Part shown: positions 34,100 to 44,321 of the stretch, piece by piece | How the letters are laid out: each line of letters starts with the position of its first letter | Numbering within the stretch: position 1 is the stretch's first letter | NCBI GenBank assembly: GCA_014529385.2 | Contig: CM043948.1 | Location: 74,982,791-75,046,790, forward strand | DNA length: 64,000 nucleotides | Origin: Adiantum capillus-veneris | Taxonomy: Eukaryota > Streptophyta > Polypodiopsida > Polypodiales > Pteridaceae | Reading direction: 5' to 3' | Program-made: the position numbers and the translations under genes | Notes under the pieces: generated by a model | Databases searched by the model: none | Told to the model about the DNA's origin: nothing | The model's input: only the letters and a program-made list of their open reading frames with translations

Positions 34100-34314
34100 A
34101 AATTTGCTATCTGCCACCCCTCACACCCTCTCATCCCCATCTACCCCCTATCCCCTACACCCTACCCTCCCCCTCACACTCACTCACCCCCCCCTACACC
34201 CCCCCCGCCCATGCCCACTCACCCTCGCCTTGCCCTTGCCCCTACCCACCCCCTTCCACCCCTCGCCCCTATCTAGCCTCCCCTCGCCCCTACCCACCCC
34301 CTCCCTCGCCCTTG

Positions 34315-34348
<34 letters not shown>

Positions 34349-34645
34349 TACCCCCCCCCCCTCCCCCCCCTCGCCCCCCACCCCCTCCCTCGCCCTCGTC
34401 CCCCCTACCCCACCTAGGCCTCGCCCCCCTACCTACCCCTCGCCCTACCCCCTACCTACCTCGTCCCACTACCTAGGCCTCGCCCCCCTACCAACCCCTC
34501 ACCCTCCCCCTACCTAGGCCTCACCCCCTACCTACTACCTACCCACCCCTCGGCCATTTACTACCCTCGCCCCTACTACCCACTTCCCCCTCGCCCCTAT
34601 CTAGCCTCCCTAGCCCCCTCACCCCTGTCTAGCTCTACCCACCCC
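34100..34645. repeat. C-rich low-complexity tract
   Basis: The plus strand is dominated by CCCCTACC, CCCTCGCCCC and CTACCTAGGCCTCG units with a pure C run near 34317-34348. It is a degenerate minisatellite with extreme strand asymmetry. The proline-rich open frames across it are artefacts. Confidence 0.9.
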
Positions 34646-34739
34646 TTCCTCTCTAGAAAATATGCTGAAAAAAGAAAGCAATTTGTACACTCTGCTCTGC
34701 CAGGGCTGCTAGCTTTTGGAGTTTCTGAAGCAAGTCTTT

Positions 34740-35225
34740 TGATGTTTCGCAGCAGACGAGCAAGATAAAGAGCCTTTTGGTTGTTTTCTTGTGGCTTGCA
34801 TTCACCTGGTTGCCATCCCGTTGTTGTTAATGCTTTTCGTTATGCCATCACGAATGGAGCTTAACCTTATTTGCGGTGTTACTCCACCTTATGGTAATCC
34901 CTCTTTTCGAGAAGAGTGTTGTGCAGAAAGTGTTGCAAGGTTCATCTGCAAGCATGGACCAGGTCATTTTCCTCTCACTATGGTTATGGAAGATAAAGAT
35001 GCGTTGGATCCAAACCGAGCATATCTCTTTGTTGTGGAGCCTCATTCTGTTTTGCAAATTGGGATTCTTGGACTATGCAATCATATTGGGTTCCTGCCTA
35101 TTCAAAGGCTTAAGGCGTTTGCAAGCAGTGCAGTGTTTTTATCTCCACTTTTTGAGGCATGTAAGGTCATGGTTGGGCCTAGCACCTGCTTCACGAATGA
35201 TGTACGGATGCAGTACCTAGTGGCT
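34740..35225 (+). pseudogene. DGAT2-like acyltransferase gene fragment, intron-free
   Basis: The translation matches the N-terminal half of plant type-2 diacylglycerol acyltransferase, an ER membrane enzyme that makes triacylglycerol. It has a hydrophobic membrane segment (VAIPLLLMLFVMP), then VARFICKH, FPLTMVMEDKDALDPNRAY and the plant DGAT2 signature EPHSVL (34791 frame). NHIGFLPIQRLKA and ASSAVF follow. The frame then changes near 35145 and continues in another frame as FLRHVRSWLGLAPASR. The acyl-acceptor half is absent. About 440 bases are free of introns, although plant DGAT2 genes normally have several, so an mRNA origin is likely. It joins the Copia-1-type 3' end at about 35226. Confidence 0.8.
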
Positions 35226-35573
35226 CGAAGATTTCCGCAAAGCTTTGGGCTTACTCCCCTTTGTGGATTGATCATATCCTCAGGGCATGGCACTTCCATT
35301 TACTCATGTGCCAGCTCTCGTTCACCGCATCACTCCAAGGGGGATTTGTTACCATATACATGTGGTAGTGATGTGTGTGAACACACTAGGACCGCAGGGG
35401 CATTTTTTCCCTCTTTAGGAGGTTTTTTCCCCCGTGCATTGTATATACGCCCATCACTCTAGGGCTATCCATCTTTCCATTGCACACTAAGTAAGACACT
35501 CTCTATTGTGTGCCTTGAGCTTCCTTCGTCTTCTCCAAGCTGTGTGCGTTTCTCTGCAACCCTAATTCCAACA
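35226..35573 (+). mobile_element. Copia-1 family 3' end with LTR
   Basis: 35226-35346 matches the last pol codons and 3' untranslated part of Copia-1 (AAAGCTTTGGGCTTACTCCCC). The LTR follows at 35347-35573 (TGTTACCATATACATG to CTAATTCCAACA, 227 bp). The rest of the element is replaced upstream by the DGAT2-like fragment, and downstream the sequence goes straight into a Gypsy-B integrase piece. Confidence 0.9.
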
Positions 35574-35589
35574 ATGCCTATTCAAAAAA

Positions 35590-35868
35590 TAAGAGTACAC
35601 AATCGTCTTCCTTTAGTTTCAAATCTCGTCGATGTCGATCTGCTACCTTCTTATGTCATTCTTGAGACTTCTCTAAAGCCTTGCAGACCTTGGCAAAAGC
35701 AGGGTCCAAGTCCCTCGTGGACTGGTCGGCTTCAAAAATCTTGTCTTTAGTACTGAGAAAGGGAGGAACCTTCTGAGCACCTTCAATTATCTCAAATGGC
35801 ACCCTCCCCGTCGAAGAGTGAACCGTGTTATTGTAGGCAAATTCCACCAAATTCTTGTTCACTGGAGC
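35590..35868 (-). pseudogene. Gypsy-B integrase fragment
   Basis: The minus-strand reading EFAYNNTVHSSTGRVPFEIIEGAQKVPPF...STKDKIFEADQ matches the Gypsy-B integrase at 41730-42011. It is bounded by Copia LTR on one side and a Copia RNase H piece on the other. Confidence 0.85.
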
Positions 35869-35879
35869 GGCAGTTTCTT

Positions 35880-36240
35880 GAAGGTCATGTCTCCAGAATT
35901 GCACTTCGTCTTCCACCAATGAGGCAGAGTATGTTGCAGTTTCTAGTTCCAATAAGGAAGCTGTGTGGTTATCTCGTCTAGTGGGAGATTTTGGTAAACA
36001 CCAGATTCCAGTGCTACATTGCGACAGCCAGAGTGCGATTGTGTTAGTAAAGAACCCCGTGTTTCACTCCAAGTCATAAAGGTCAGGTATCATGTGGTAC
36101 GAGATATTTTGGCTACCAAACGCATTGAGTTAGTCAAAGTTCACACAAATGAAAACCCAACGGATGCTCTAACAAAGAGCAGAGCGGTTCGCACATTGCA
36201 TAGAGATGATGGGCGTAGGGTGAAGCTAGGGTCATGCTTC
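35880..36240 (+). pseudogene. Copia RNase H fragment (third Copia family)
   Basis: TSSSTNEAEYVAVSSSNKEAVW, then CDSQSAIVLVKNPVFHSKS, a stop and frame change near 36080, then RYHVVRDILATKRIELVKV and NENPTDALTK. This is the Copia RNase H C-terminal region. It differs from Copia-1. Confidence 0.85.
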
Positions 36241-36316
36241 ACGTTTTGTACATTTGTACATAGTAGCACCTACATTCTTTAGCCACTTGGGCCACGTTGG
36301 CCTTCAAGTGCAAGAT

Positions 36317-36640
36317 TATTGGGTTTTAGGCCAAGTGCCCGGTGGCCATGGCCGGACGCCTATTAGTTTGTTCTTTTGTTCATAAAGATAATAAGGAGGA
36401 GAGTGTTTTCACTCTCTCAAGCTCCACCAAAAGAACTCTCTATATTGTTTTTCCCTTCCCCCTTCTATTAGTCTGTTCTTTTGTTCATAAAGATAATAAG
36501 GAGGAGAGTGTTTTCACTCTCTCAAGCTCCACCAAAAGAACTCTCTATATTGTTTTTCCCTTCCCCCTTCTCTCCATTCTCTCTCTTGCACTCACCGCAC
36601 AATCGGATCCATCTGTACATACGATAGTGTTTTTTGGTTT
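36317..36640 (+). repeat. Copia LTR with internal 105-bp tandem duplication
   Basis: A polypurine-like AAGTGCAAGATTATTGGG precedes the LTR, as is usual for Copia elements. Within it 36361-36465 is repeated at 36466-36570 with essentially one change (TTTG to TCTG). The far LTR edge is not sharply defined. Confidence 0.6.
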
Positions 36641-36722
36641 GCTCAAGGTGTTGTCTAGTTTTGTGGTTGCACCAACGTGAAGGAGATAGCTCGCCTGGTA
36701 GGCCTTCAGAGAAATAGTCAGC

Positions 36723-37286
36723 CTACACCAGTAGAAATTCTTGTCGTTCCTTTTCTAGATCAGACATATTTGACCTTTGTTCATCATTCAGTTCTTTCAA
36801 GAAGATCGAGTAAACAAAAACATTGGATTTCATAAATTTGAAAATGGCCGAAGCCGATACAAGTGGGATAGACTCACCCTTCAATTCCACAGCAAGTACA
36901 ATCTCTCGGCCCTTCTCATTCTTCAAGATGGCTTTCCTTGCCCTATAATCGACCACGACAGTGTTCTTATGGAACCAAGGGATTCCTAGGAGGACGTCAC
37001 ACCCTTCCAAAGGCATGATGTAAAAGTCCTCGTGCCCAAAATATCCTTGACAATGCAAACAAACTTTCCAATGACAGGTATAATGGCAACAGGGTGACGC
37101 TAGAACAGCCTCAGCCTGTGGCCCCATTTCCTCGGGCATAATTCCAAGTCGAGCTGCCAATTCAGGTGAAATAAAATTGGCCTTGCCTCCTCCATCAAAG
37201 AAGATTAGGGCTTCTTGGTCTCGCATTTTACCCCATGCTCTGCAAAGTTCAATGCTTTCGTCCATCTGATCCAAGTCAATCCCCAC
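36723..37286 (-). pseudogene. Gypsy-B2 aspartic protease region
   Basis: The minus-strand frame of 187 codons carries the retropepsin core: ALIFFDGGGKANFISPELAARLGI, with DGG in place of the usual DSG or DTG, and the flap/end motif CDVLLGIPWFHKNTVVVDY. It stops near 36723 where RT would begin. The substituted active-site residue suggests loss of function. Confidence 0.8.
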
Positions 37287-37559
37287 ATAGTCTGGTACCA
37301 GTCCTGCTTTCGTCTTTCCTTTTCTTCTGCGCTCTTCGACTGCTCTGAAACTCTCTAGTTTGTCTTTTGGTTGTCCTTTGGGTGCCTTTTGCGGGCACCG
37401 TGCTCACACATGTCTATGTTCTCCACATTCAAGTCGCTTCCCTGTTTTTAGATAGTCAGATCACCGTTCGTCCGTCAATCGGGGACGCGTGTCTTTCTTT
37501 TTCTGAAACCTTTCTCGTCTTCTATTACCGTTATTGGAATTTTGTACGGTCCTTGTTGT

Positions 37560-38228
37560 CAAGAGTTGATTAATTGGATACTAAGAGTATCCGCATGCAT
37601 TGAAAATCCCTGCTTCGCATGTCTCATCAGTTGTTGAATGGACTTGGACTTTTGCAATGAACGGTAGTCTCGTATCTCTTTAGGTAGACCACAACAAAAT
37701 CGCTCGATCTGTTCCTTAAAGGTGATCTTTTTAAAAGAAGACACCGGTAGAAAAGTATCCCAAAATCTCTGGCAGTAGGTATCCAAAGTATCTTCCTTTG
37801 TTATTCGAAGATAGTTTCAAGCAGTAACCACATCACGTTCGTACTCCTGAGTGAGCCAAGAGGAAGTGATAAGCCGCTTGAACTGTAGCCACTTCGTTGG
37901 TGCTTCCTCTCTTAACAAAAGAGTGGACCACCAAGTCTGTGCATTTTCCTTCAGATAGGATGCTACCCTCCTGACCTTGGAGTGCTTTGAATAGCGCCCT
38001 CTTGAATAAGCTATGTCGAATTGTTGAATAAAAGCGAGGGCCTTGTGGGTATCTCAGAAGCCTGAAAAAGTATCAAACTTTAGTCCTTGTCCACCCTCCT
38101 TGAAATCTTTGGTTTTCTTGCTCGTCCTCAAGAAAGTCATATTGGTTGGCTCTGTAAAAATGCTTCCTCTTAGAATAAAACATCAATTCATCGGAGTCCG
38201 AACTCTCAGAAGAGGATGAAGCCTCCTC
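37560..38228 (-). pseudogene. Gypsy-B2 gag, broken
   Basis: On the minus strand, an acidic Ser/Glu-rich head (38228-38180) is followed by capsid-like pieces (FIQQFDIA-like near 38020) and, at 37786-37559, WDTFLPVSSFKKITFKEQIERFCCGLPKEIRDY. Frame breaks are frequent. The acidic head continues into the duplicated segment to the right. Confidence 0.65.
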
Positions 38229-39867
38229 CGAGCTATCTTTCGGTGGGTTCTGCTCTTCTTAGCCTTCTTCTTGTTCTTTCTGTGTCTTTGGGTCTTTCTT
38301 CATTTCTTGGACTTTCTGTCCTATCACTGAAATCAGAAGAGGAAGAGCTATTGGAACTATCAGAAGAGGATGAGAACGAGCTCCACACACCCTCAAAGTG
38401 TAACAGACTAGGGCACCCCAAGTCGAGAATCTGGCACTACACACGGTAGAATTACTTTACACTTAAACCACAGTTCAATTGAGTCGACACGGCCCAACAT
38501 AGTTCCGTGCCCAGAGAGATTGGCCCCAAAGACTAGTGCCCCTTTCAGTATTTCTTTTTACATTAATGCTTGAGCAAAGTACAATTGCCAGCGGGTCCTC
38601 TCTATTCAAAGGCTCGTCAGCACAACTGAGCCAGAGAGTGGCTCTTGGGTCATATTTAAAGGCCCTTAGCCATTGAAAAGCAGTTACATGAAAATATCCA
38701 AACTCAAAAGCAAATTGCACAAAAAGCTGGTCAGTGTTTTCCGCCAGCGTGAATTGCGGAATTCTGTACGCTACCATGCCATCACTGTCAACGCGAATCC
38801 CGGCCGTCCGTACAGCCAACCAGCACGTTTTCTAGTGGGTTTGTACAGTCTGTCTCCTGTCTTCGGTTAAATTCCTAGTGGCCCTTGGGGCCCTCTTGGT
38901 AGGTGCCCATAAGTTGGAACAACTTATGGCATTTGGTCTTTGTCATTAATTCATGCCACGTCATAATTTTGTGACATACCCCCCTTTTAAAAGAATTGTA
39001 ATTGCCCTCAATTACACCTGCAAAAACAGATAGAAGCCATAAACCAATTCAGACACCGACTCTAAGTACCAATGCACTAGACGGCACAAATCTAGCACTT
39101 GCACAAAGACGAATGTTAGGGCCTAATGTGTCAAGGCACTTATCTTTTTGGAGTTTTAACTAAGGTCTTAGCTTTAAAACCTTAAGGGCATGTTTACACA
39201 AGTACCTTTGCTTGAGTAGTTTAAAATACCCGGAATGTCTTATGGCGTGTAGCAGTTTTTGATGTAACAAACGGGCAATTTGCAGTTTCCCTGTAGCCAT
39301 ACTGCTGTTTTGCCCTGTAGTTTTGATGGTGATGATGAATACACAGTGAAGCAATACTTTCTTATCTTAATTATGGTGTTTCTTATTCATATACTTTGCA
39401 GTTCTATGATTAAATGAGCAGTCTCCTGTAGTCGTTTTCCTTTATATTGCATGTTTTTTTACTGAATACTTGTTAGGGCTGTGAGCCCCTAACAACGACT
39501 TAGTCAGTGCACATTCAGATCATATCTAAATCAATCACATAAAATTCCATCCAGATCCAAGACCATGATTCTTGGCAATGTATTTAGTAATCGCATCTAG
39601 ATCCACACCGGACCTCACTGATGTCGGATTAACTAATTCTTATTGCGATCATGTCTATAGAATCTCAAGACTGAAATGTTGCAACCATTTCGTCTTTCGA
39701 TCCTGCACTCAAACAAAATCACATGAGAGAGTACACATCAATCAGATTCAAGTTCAGGAATTCCCATTTCCAATTTTCTTATTCATAAAGTCATACAGCA
39801 GAATCATGTCAGCACAGCAGTATCCCTGAAATCCAAAGGGAAATCAGTGATAGTATCTATTCTGGAA
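38229..39867 (-). repeat. 1,639-bp tandem duplication, left copy
   Basis: The unit contains, from right to left in element orientation, the Gypsy-B 3' untranslated region, polypurine tract, a full LTR and the start of gag. It is repeated almost without change at 39868-41506; the few differences include positions 38764 and 38780. The junction has the short shared sequence CGAG. Confidence 0.97.
38399..38976 (-). repeat. Gypsy-B LTR (left duplicate)
   Basis: 578 bp, TGTAACA...TGTGACA on the plus strand, with the polypurine tract AAAAGGGGGGTA (minus strand) directly outside. On the gag side there is no primer site: gag-like coding begins at the LTR edge, so the leader was deleted before the segment was duplicated. 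Confidence 0.92.
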
Positions 39868-41506
39868 CGAGCTATCTTTCGGTGGGTTCTGCTCTTCTTA
39901 GCCTTCTTCTTGTTCTTTCTGTGTCTTTGGGTCTTTCTTCATTTCTTGGACTTTCTGTCCTATCACTGAAATCAGAAGAGGAAGAGCTATTGGAACTATC
40001 AGAAGAGGATGAGAACGAGCTCCACACACCCTCAAAGTGTAACAGACTAGGGCACCCCAAGTCGAGAATCTGGCACTACACACGGTAGAATTACTTTACA
40101 CTTAAACCACAGTTCAATTGAGTCGACACGGCCCAACATAGTTCCGTGCCCAGAGAGATTGGCCCCAAAGACTAGTGCCCCTTTCAGTATTTCTTTTTAC
40201 ATTAATGCTTGAGCAAAGTACAATTGCCAGCGGGTCCTCTCTATTCAAAGGCTCGTCAGCACAACTGAGCCAGAGAGTGGCTCTTGGGTCATATTTAAAG
40301 GCCCTTAGCCATTGAAAAGCAGTTACATGAAAATATCCAAACTCAAAAGCAAATTGCACAAAAAGCTGGTCAGTGTTTTCCGCCAGCGTGAATTGCGGAA
40401 TTCCGTACGCTACCATGTCATCACTGTCAACGCGAATCCCGGCCGTCCGTACAGCCAACCAGCACGTTTTCTAGTGGGTTTGTACAGTCTGTCTCCTGTC
40501 TTCGGTTAAATTCCTAGTGGCCCTTGGGGCCCTCTTGGTAGGTGCCCATAAGTTGGAACAACTTATGGCATTTGGTCTTTGTCATTAATTCATGCCACGT
40601 CATAATTTTGTGACATACCCCCCTTTTAAAAGAATTGTAATTGCCCTCAATTACACCTGCAAAAACAGATAGAAGCCATAAACCAATTCAGACACCGACT
40701 CTAAGTACCAATGCACTAGACGGCACAAATCTAGCACTTGCACAAAGACGAATGTTAGGGCCTAATGTGTCAAGGCACTTATCTTTTTGGAGTTTTAACT
40801 AAGGTCTTAGCTTTAAAACCTTAAGGGCATGTTTACACAAGTACCTTTGCTTGAGTAGTTTAAAATACCCGGAATGTCTTATGGCGTGTAGCAGTTTTTG
40901 ATGTAACAAACGGGCAATTTGCAGTTTCCCTGTAGCCATACTGCTGTTTTGCCCTGTAGTTTTGATGGTGATGATGAATACACAGTGAAGCAATACTTTC
41001 TTATCTTAATTATGGTGTTTCTTATTCATATACTTTGCAGTTCTATGATTAAATGAGCAGTCTCCTGTAGTCGTTTTCCTTTATATTGCATGTTTTTTTA
41101 CTGAATACTTGTTAGGGCTGTGAGCCCCTAACAACGACTTAGTCAGTGCACATTCAGATCATATCTAAATCAATCACATAAAATTCCATCCAGATCCAAG
41201 ACCATGATTCTTGGCAATGTATTTAGTAATCGCATCTAGATCCACACCGGACCTCACTGATGTCGGATTAACTAATTCTTATTGCGATCATGTCTATAGA
41301 ATCTCAAGACTGAAATGTTGCAACCATTTCGTCTTTCGATCCTGCACTCAAACAAAATCACATGAGAGAGTACACATCAATCAGATTCAAGTTCAGGAAT
41401 TCCCATTTCCAATTTTCTTATTCATAAAGTCATACAGCAGAATCATGTCAGCACAGCAGTATCCCTGAAATCCAAAGGGAAATCAGTGATAGTATCTATT
41501 CTGGAA
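39868..41506 (-). repeat. 1,639-bp tandem duplication, right copy
   Basis: Second copy of 38229-39867. At its right end it continues into the Gypsy-B1 integrase C-terminus (41507), which shows that this was the original context of the unit's right side. Confidence 0.97.
40038..40615 (-). repeat. Gypsy-B LTR (right duplicate)
   Basis: 578 bp, differing from the LTR at 38399-38976 at only a couple of sites. It acts as the 3' LTR of Gypsy-B1. Confidence 0.92.
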
Positions 41507-43437
41507 CGAGTATCTCCTCGCTCTCTTCCACCTCAGGTTGCTCATCCGGCTCCCTGTCAACTGGCACCTCACCCTTAAAAGGTTTCAAGCGACTCACATG
41601 AAAAACATTGTGAATCTTCCAAGTGTCTAGCAACTTGAGTCTGAAGGATACATCATTTATCTTTTCTTGAATCTGGAAAGGGCCATAATACCTCATGCTA
41701 AGCTTTAGAAAAAGCCACTCCTTTCCCTTTCATAGGCGTGACTTCTCAAAGCGTAAGAGCACCCAGTCATCTTTCTTCAACTTCAAGTCGTGTTTATGTT
41801 TATCTGCTGCCTTCTTATGCCGTGCTTGAGACTTTTCTAGAGCCTCTGCAAAAGCAGTGTCCAAATCCCTCGTGTACTGATCTGTTTCAAAAATCTTGTC
41901 TTTGGTGCTTAGAAAGGGAGGAACCTTCTTAGCACCTTCGATTACCTCAAATGGTGCCTTCCCCGTTGAAGAGTGAACAGTATTGTTGTAGGTAAATTCC
42001 ACAAAAGGCAAGTACGTTTCCCATTTGAGTCTTCTAATCCGAAATGTAAGACTTCAATAAATCCAGAACCACTAAATTGGCTATCTCATATTGCTCATCT
42101 AACTGTGGGTAGAATGAGGATGAGAATTGCAACCGTGTGCCAATGTTCTCCCAGATTTCCCTCCAAAACAAACTCGTGAATCCAGGATCTCTGTCCGAGA
42201 CTATCGACTTAGGCAAGCCATGTAACCAAAAAATATGTGCAATGAACAGTCTCGCCAAATGAACAGGCTTGACCGTCTTTTTTACTGTTATAAAGTGAGC
42301 TTGCTTGCTAGATTTGTCAATAATTGTCCAAATGCCATCATGCCCACTTTGAGTCTTGGGAAGGTCAAAAATGAAATCCATAGCAATGCTTTCCCAGGGG
42401 CAAGAGGGAATGAGTAAATGCTGTAGAAGTCCTGGTGCCCTATGCCTGTCAAACTTGACCTTTTGGTATACTAAGCAATTGTGAATAAAGTCATCCACAT
42501 CCTTTTTGAGCCTTGGCCAATAGAAGTGACGCTCAACACCCTTCAAGGTGGTATCTATGCCGCGGTGGCCCGTAAAAGGTAGACAATGGCACTCTGTCAA
42601 AACCTTTTTCTCAAAGGATGTGTAACGCACAACATCGTTTTCGGCGTCCCGTATTAAATAGCCTGAAACTGTCTTTCCCCTCTATATCCGTATAAAAATG
42701 TCAACAAAATCAAGATTTTTGGCGTACTAGTCGACCATATCCTCGAAGCTTCGGTGATGTATAGCGGAAATAGCCAGAACCAAGGGCTTCCGAGACAATG
42801 CATCTGCCACTAAGTTCCTATGTCCCTAAACATGGACAATCTAGAAGTGAAACTATGACAGGATGTTAGCCCACCGCATCTGCTTTTCCGAAAGCTGCTT
42901 CTGTGACAAGTAGCGTAAACTATGATAATCCGTAAAGACTGTAAAATCAGCTCCAAGTAAATAGTGTCGCCACTGCGTAAGAGCATGGATAACTGCCAAT
43001 AGCTCTTTCTCATAAATTTGTGCTACCATCTTTGGATGTGAAAACATCCTACTCTCATAAGCAATGACATGGCCTTCCGGCACCAAAATTGCGCCCAGAC
43101 TGCGACCACAAGCATCGCAGTAAACTTCAAATGATTTTTGCAAGTCTGGCAAGGCCAACACTGGTCCTGTTGTCATCTTTTCCTTGAGAACCTGAAAGGC
43201 CGTAATTTCTTTTGGTCCCCAAGTAAAAGGAACTCCTTTCTAAGTCAGAATATGCAAGGGAGAAGCAATCTTTGCAAATTTTCGAATGAACAGAGGATAA
43301 TAAGAGCACAAGCCTCGGAAACTTTAAAGTTCATGAACATTTTTCACTTCGGGCCAATCATGGATAGTCTCTATTTTGGCCTCATCTTTCGACAACGTCG
43401 CCAAGTTCATCTTCAGTAAACATCCTTGGGACAGGAG
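41496..43437 (-). pseudogene. Gypsy-B1 pol remnant (RT thumb, RNase H, integrase)
   Basis: On the minus strand it runs from an RT thumb piece (LSKDEAKIETIHDWPEVKNVHEL, frame-broken) through RNase H (VYCDACGRSLGAILVPEGH, YEKELLAVIHAL) to integrase: GHRGIDTTLKGVERHFYWP, MDFIFDLPK, SDRDPGFTS and a mutated YPQLDEQYEIANL. The C-terminal frame RYYGPFQIQEKINDVSFRLKL ends near 41496. The integrase zinc site reads CLVYQK, so the second Cys is lost. The RT fingers and palm are absent. Several stops and frame changes make it inactive. Confidence 0.87.
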
Positions 43438-43545
43438 GTTTCTTGAGGTTTAACTTTAGTTGGGAATCAATGGCTTTCTGCCATTAAGTATGCACTCGAT
43501 CGGGTGCCGGGTCAAAAATTTGGCATACTATGGATCCTTCGAAAA

Positions 43546-43738
43546 TTAGAGCATCTGCTTTGCGCAATCATCAACCTGCTGCTGACGTTGCATCTCCATT
43601 AGTTGATACTCCGTGAGCCGAGGTGACTCATATTCTTTATCTGTTGTTCCATCTGAATTTTCCGCATTCCGGAAGAAGGAAGTGTCAGGAAGGTTCGTTT
43701 GATTCTTGTAAGAATCATCACCAGAACCCATGTGTCGC
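43546..43738 (-). pseudogene. Gypsy-B1 gag N-terminal fragment
   Basis: MGSGDDSYKNQTNLPDTSFF starts shortly after the primer site. About 64 codons, ending at the CAKQML stop, remain before sequence resembling a gag-to-RT deletion junction near 43440. Most of gag and all of the protease are missing. Confidence 0.6.
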
Positions 43739-43783
43739 GCGGAAAAAGGGATCGGATTTCCCGGTAGAAGAGAAATCGGCTGA

Positions 43784-43795
43784 GCTCTGATACCA
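43784..43795 (-). promoter_or_regulatory. Gypsy-B1 primer binding site (tRNA-iMet)
   Basis: The minus strand reads TGGTATCAGAGC one base after the LTR end TGTTACA. Confidence 0.93.
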
Positions 43796-43796
43796 C

Positions 43797-44232
43797 TGTA
43801 ACAGACTTGGGCACCCCAAGTCCAGGATCTGGCGCGACACATTAGAATCACTTAAAAATACTTCACACTTAAACCACATTTCAATTGAGTCGACACAGCC
43901 CGGCATAGTTCCGTGCCCAGAGATTGGCCCCAAAGACTGGCGCCCCTTTCAGTATTTCTTTTTACATTAATGCTTGAGCAAAGTACAATTGCCCGCGGGT
44001 CCTCTCTATTCAAAGGCTCGTCAGCACAACTGAGCGAGAGAGTGGCCCTTGGGTCTTATTTAAAGGCCCTTAGCCATTGAAAAGCAGTTACATGAAAATA
44101 TCCAAACTCAAAAGCAAATTGCCCAAAAAGTTGGTCAGCGTTTTCAGCCAGTGTGAATTGCGGAATTCCGTACGCTACCATGTCAACACTGACAGCGCGA
44201 ATCCCGGCCGTCCGTACAGCCAGCCAGCACGT
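43797..44232 (-). repeat. Gypsy-B1 5' LTR, truncated
   Basis: It starts TGTAACA and matches 38399-38833. It stops at CAGCCAGCACG (44232), losing the last about 140 bases, where the 3' flank of the IDM1-like gene begins. Confidence 0.9.
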
Positions 44233-44321
44233 AAACCTTAAACCATCACTTCTTTATTCCATATCAAGTAGTGAACTAGTGACATCAAGTGTGGTGTCTG
44301 TTACACATATTACATTCCCAG

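Noticed and set aside
34791-35462. 223-codon open frame as a single gene
   Set aside because: Its first half is DGAT2-like with a frame break, and its last part is Copia-1 tail and LTR. It is a fusion of unrelated pieces.
36361-36570. CRISPR-like repeat
   Set aside because: Two adjacent 105-bp units without spacers in a Copia LTR; a plant tandem duplication.
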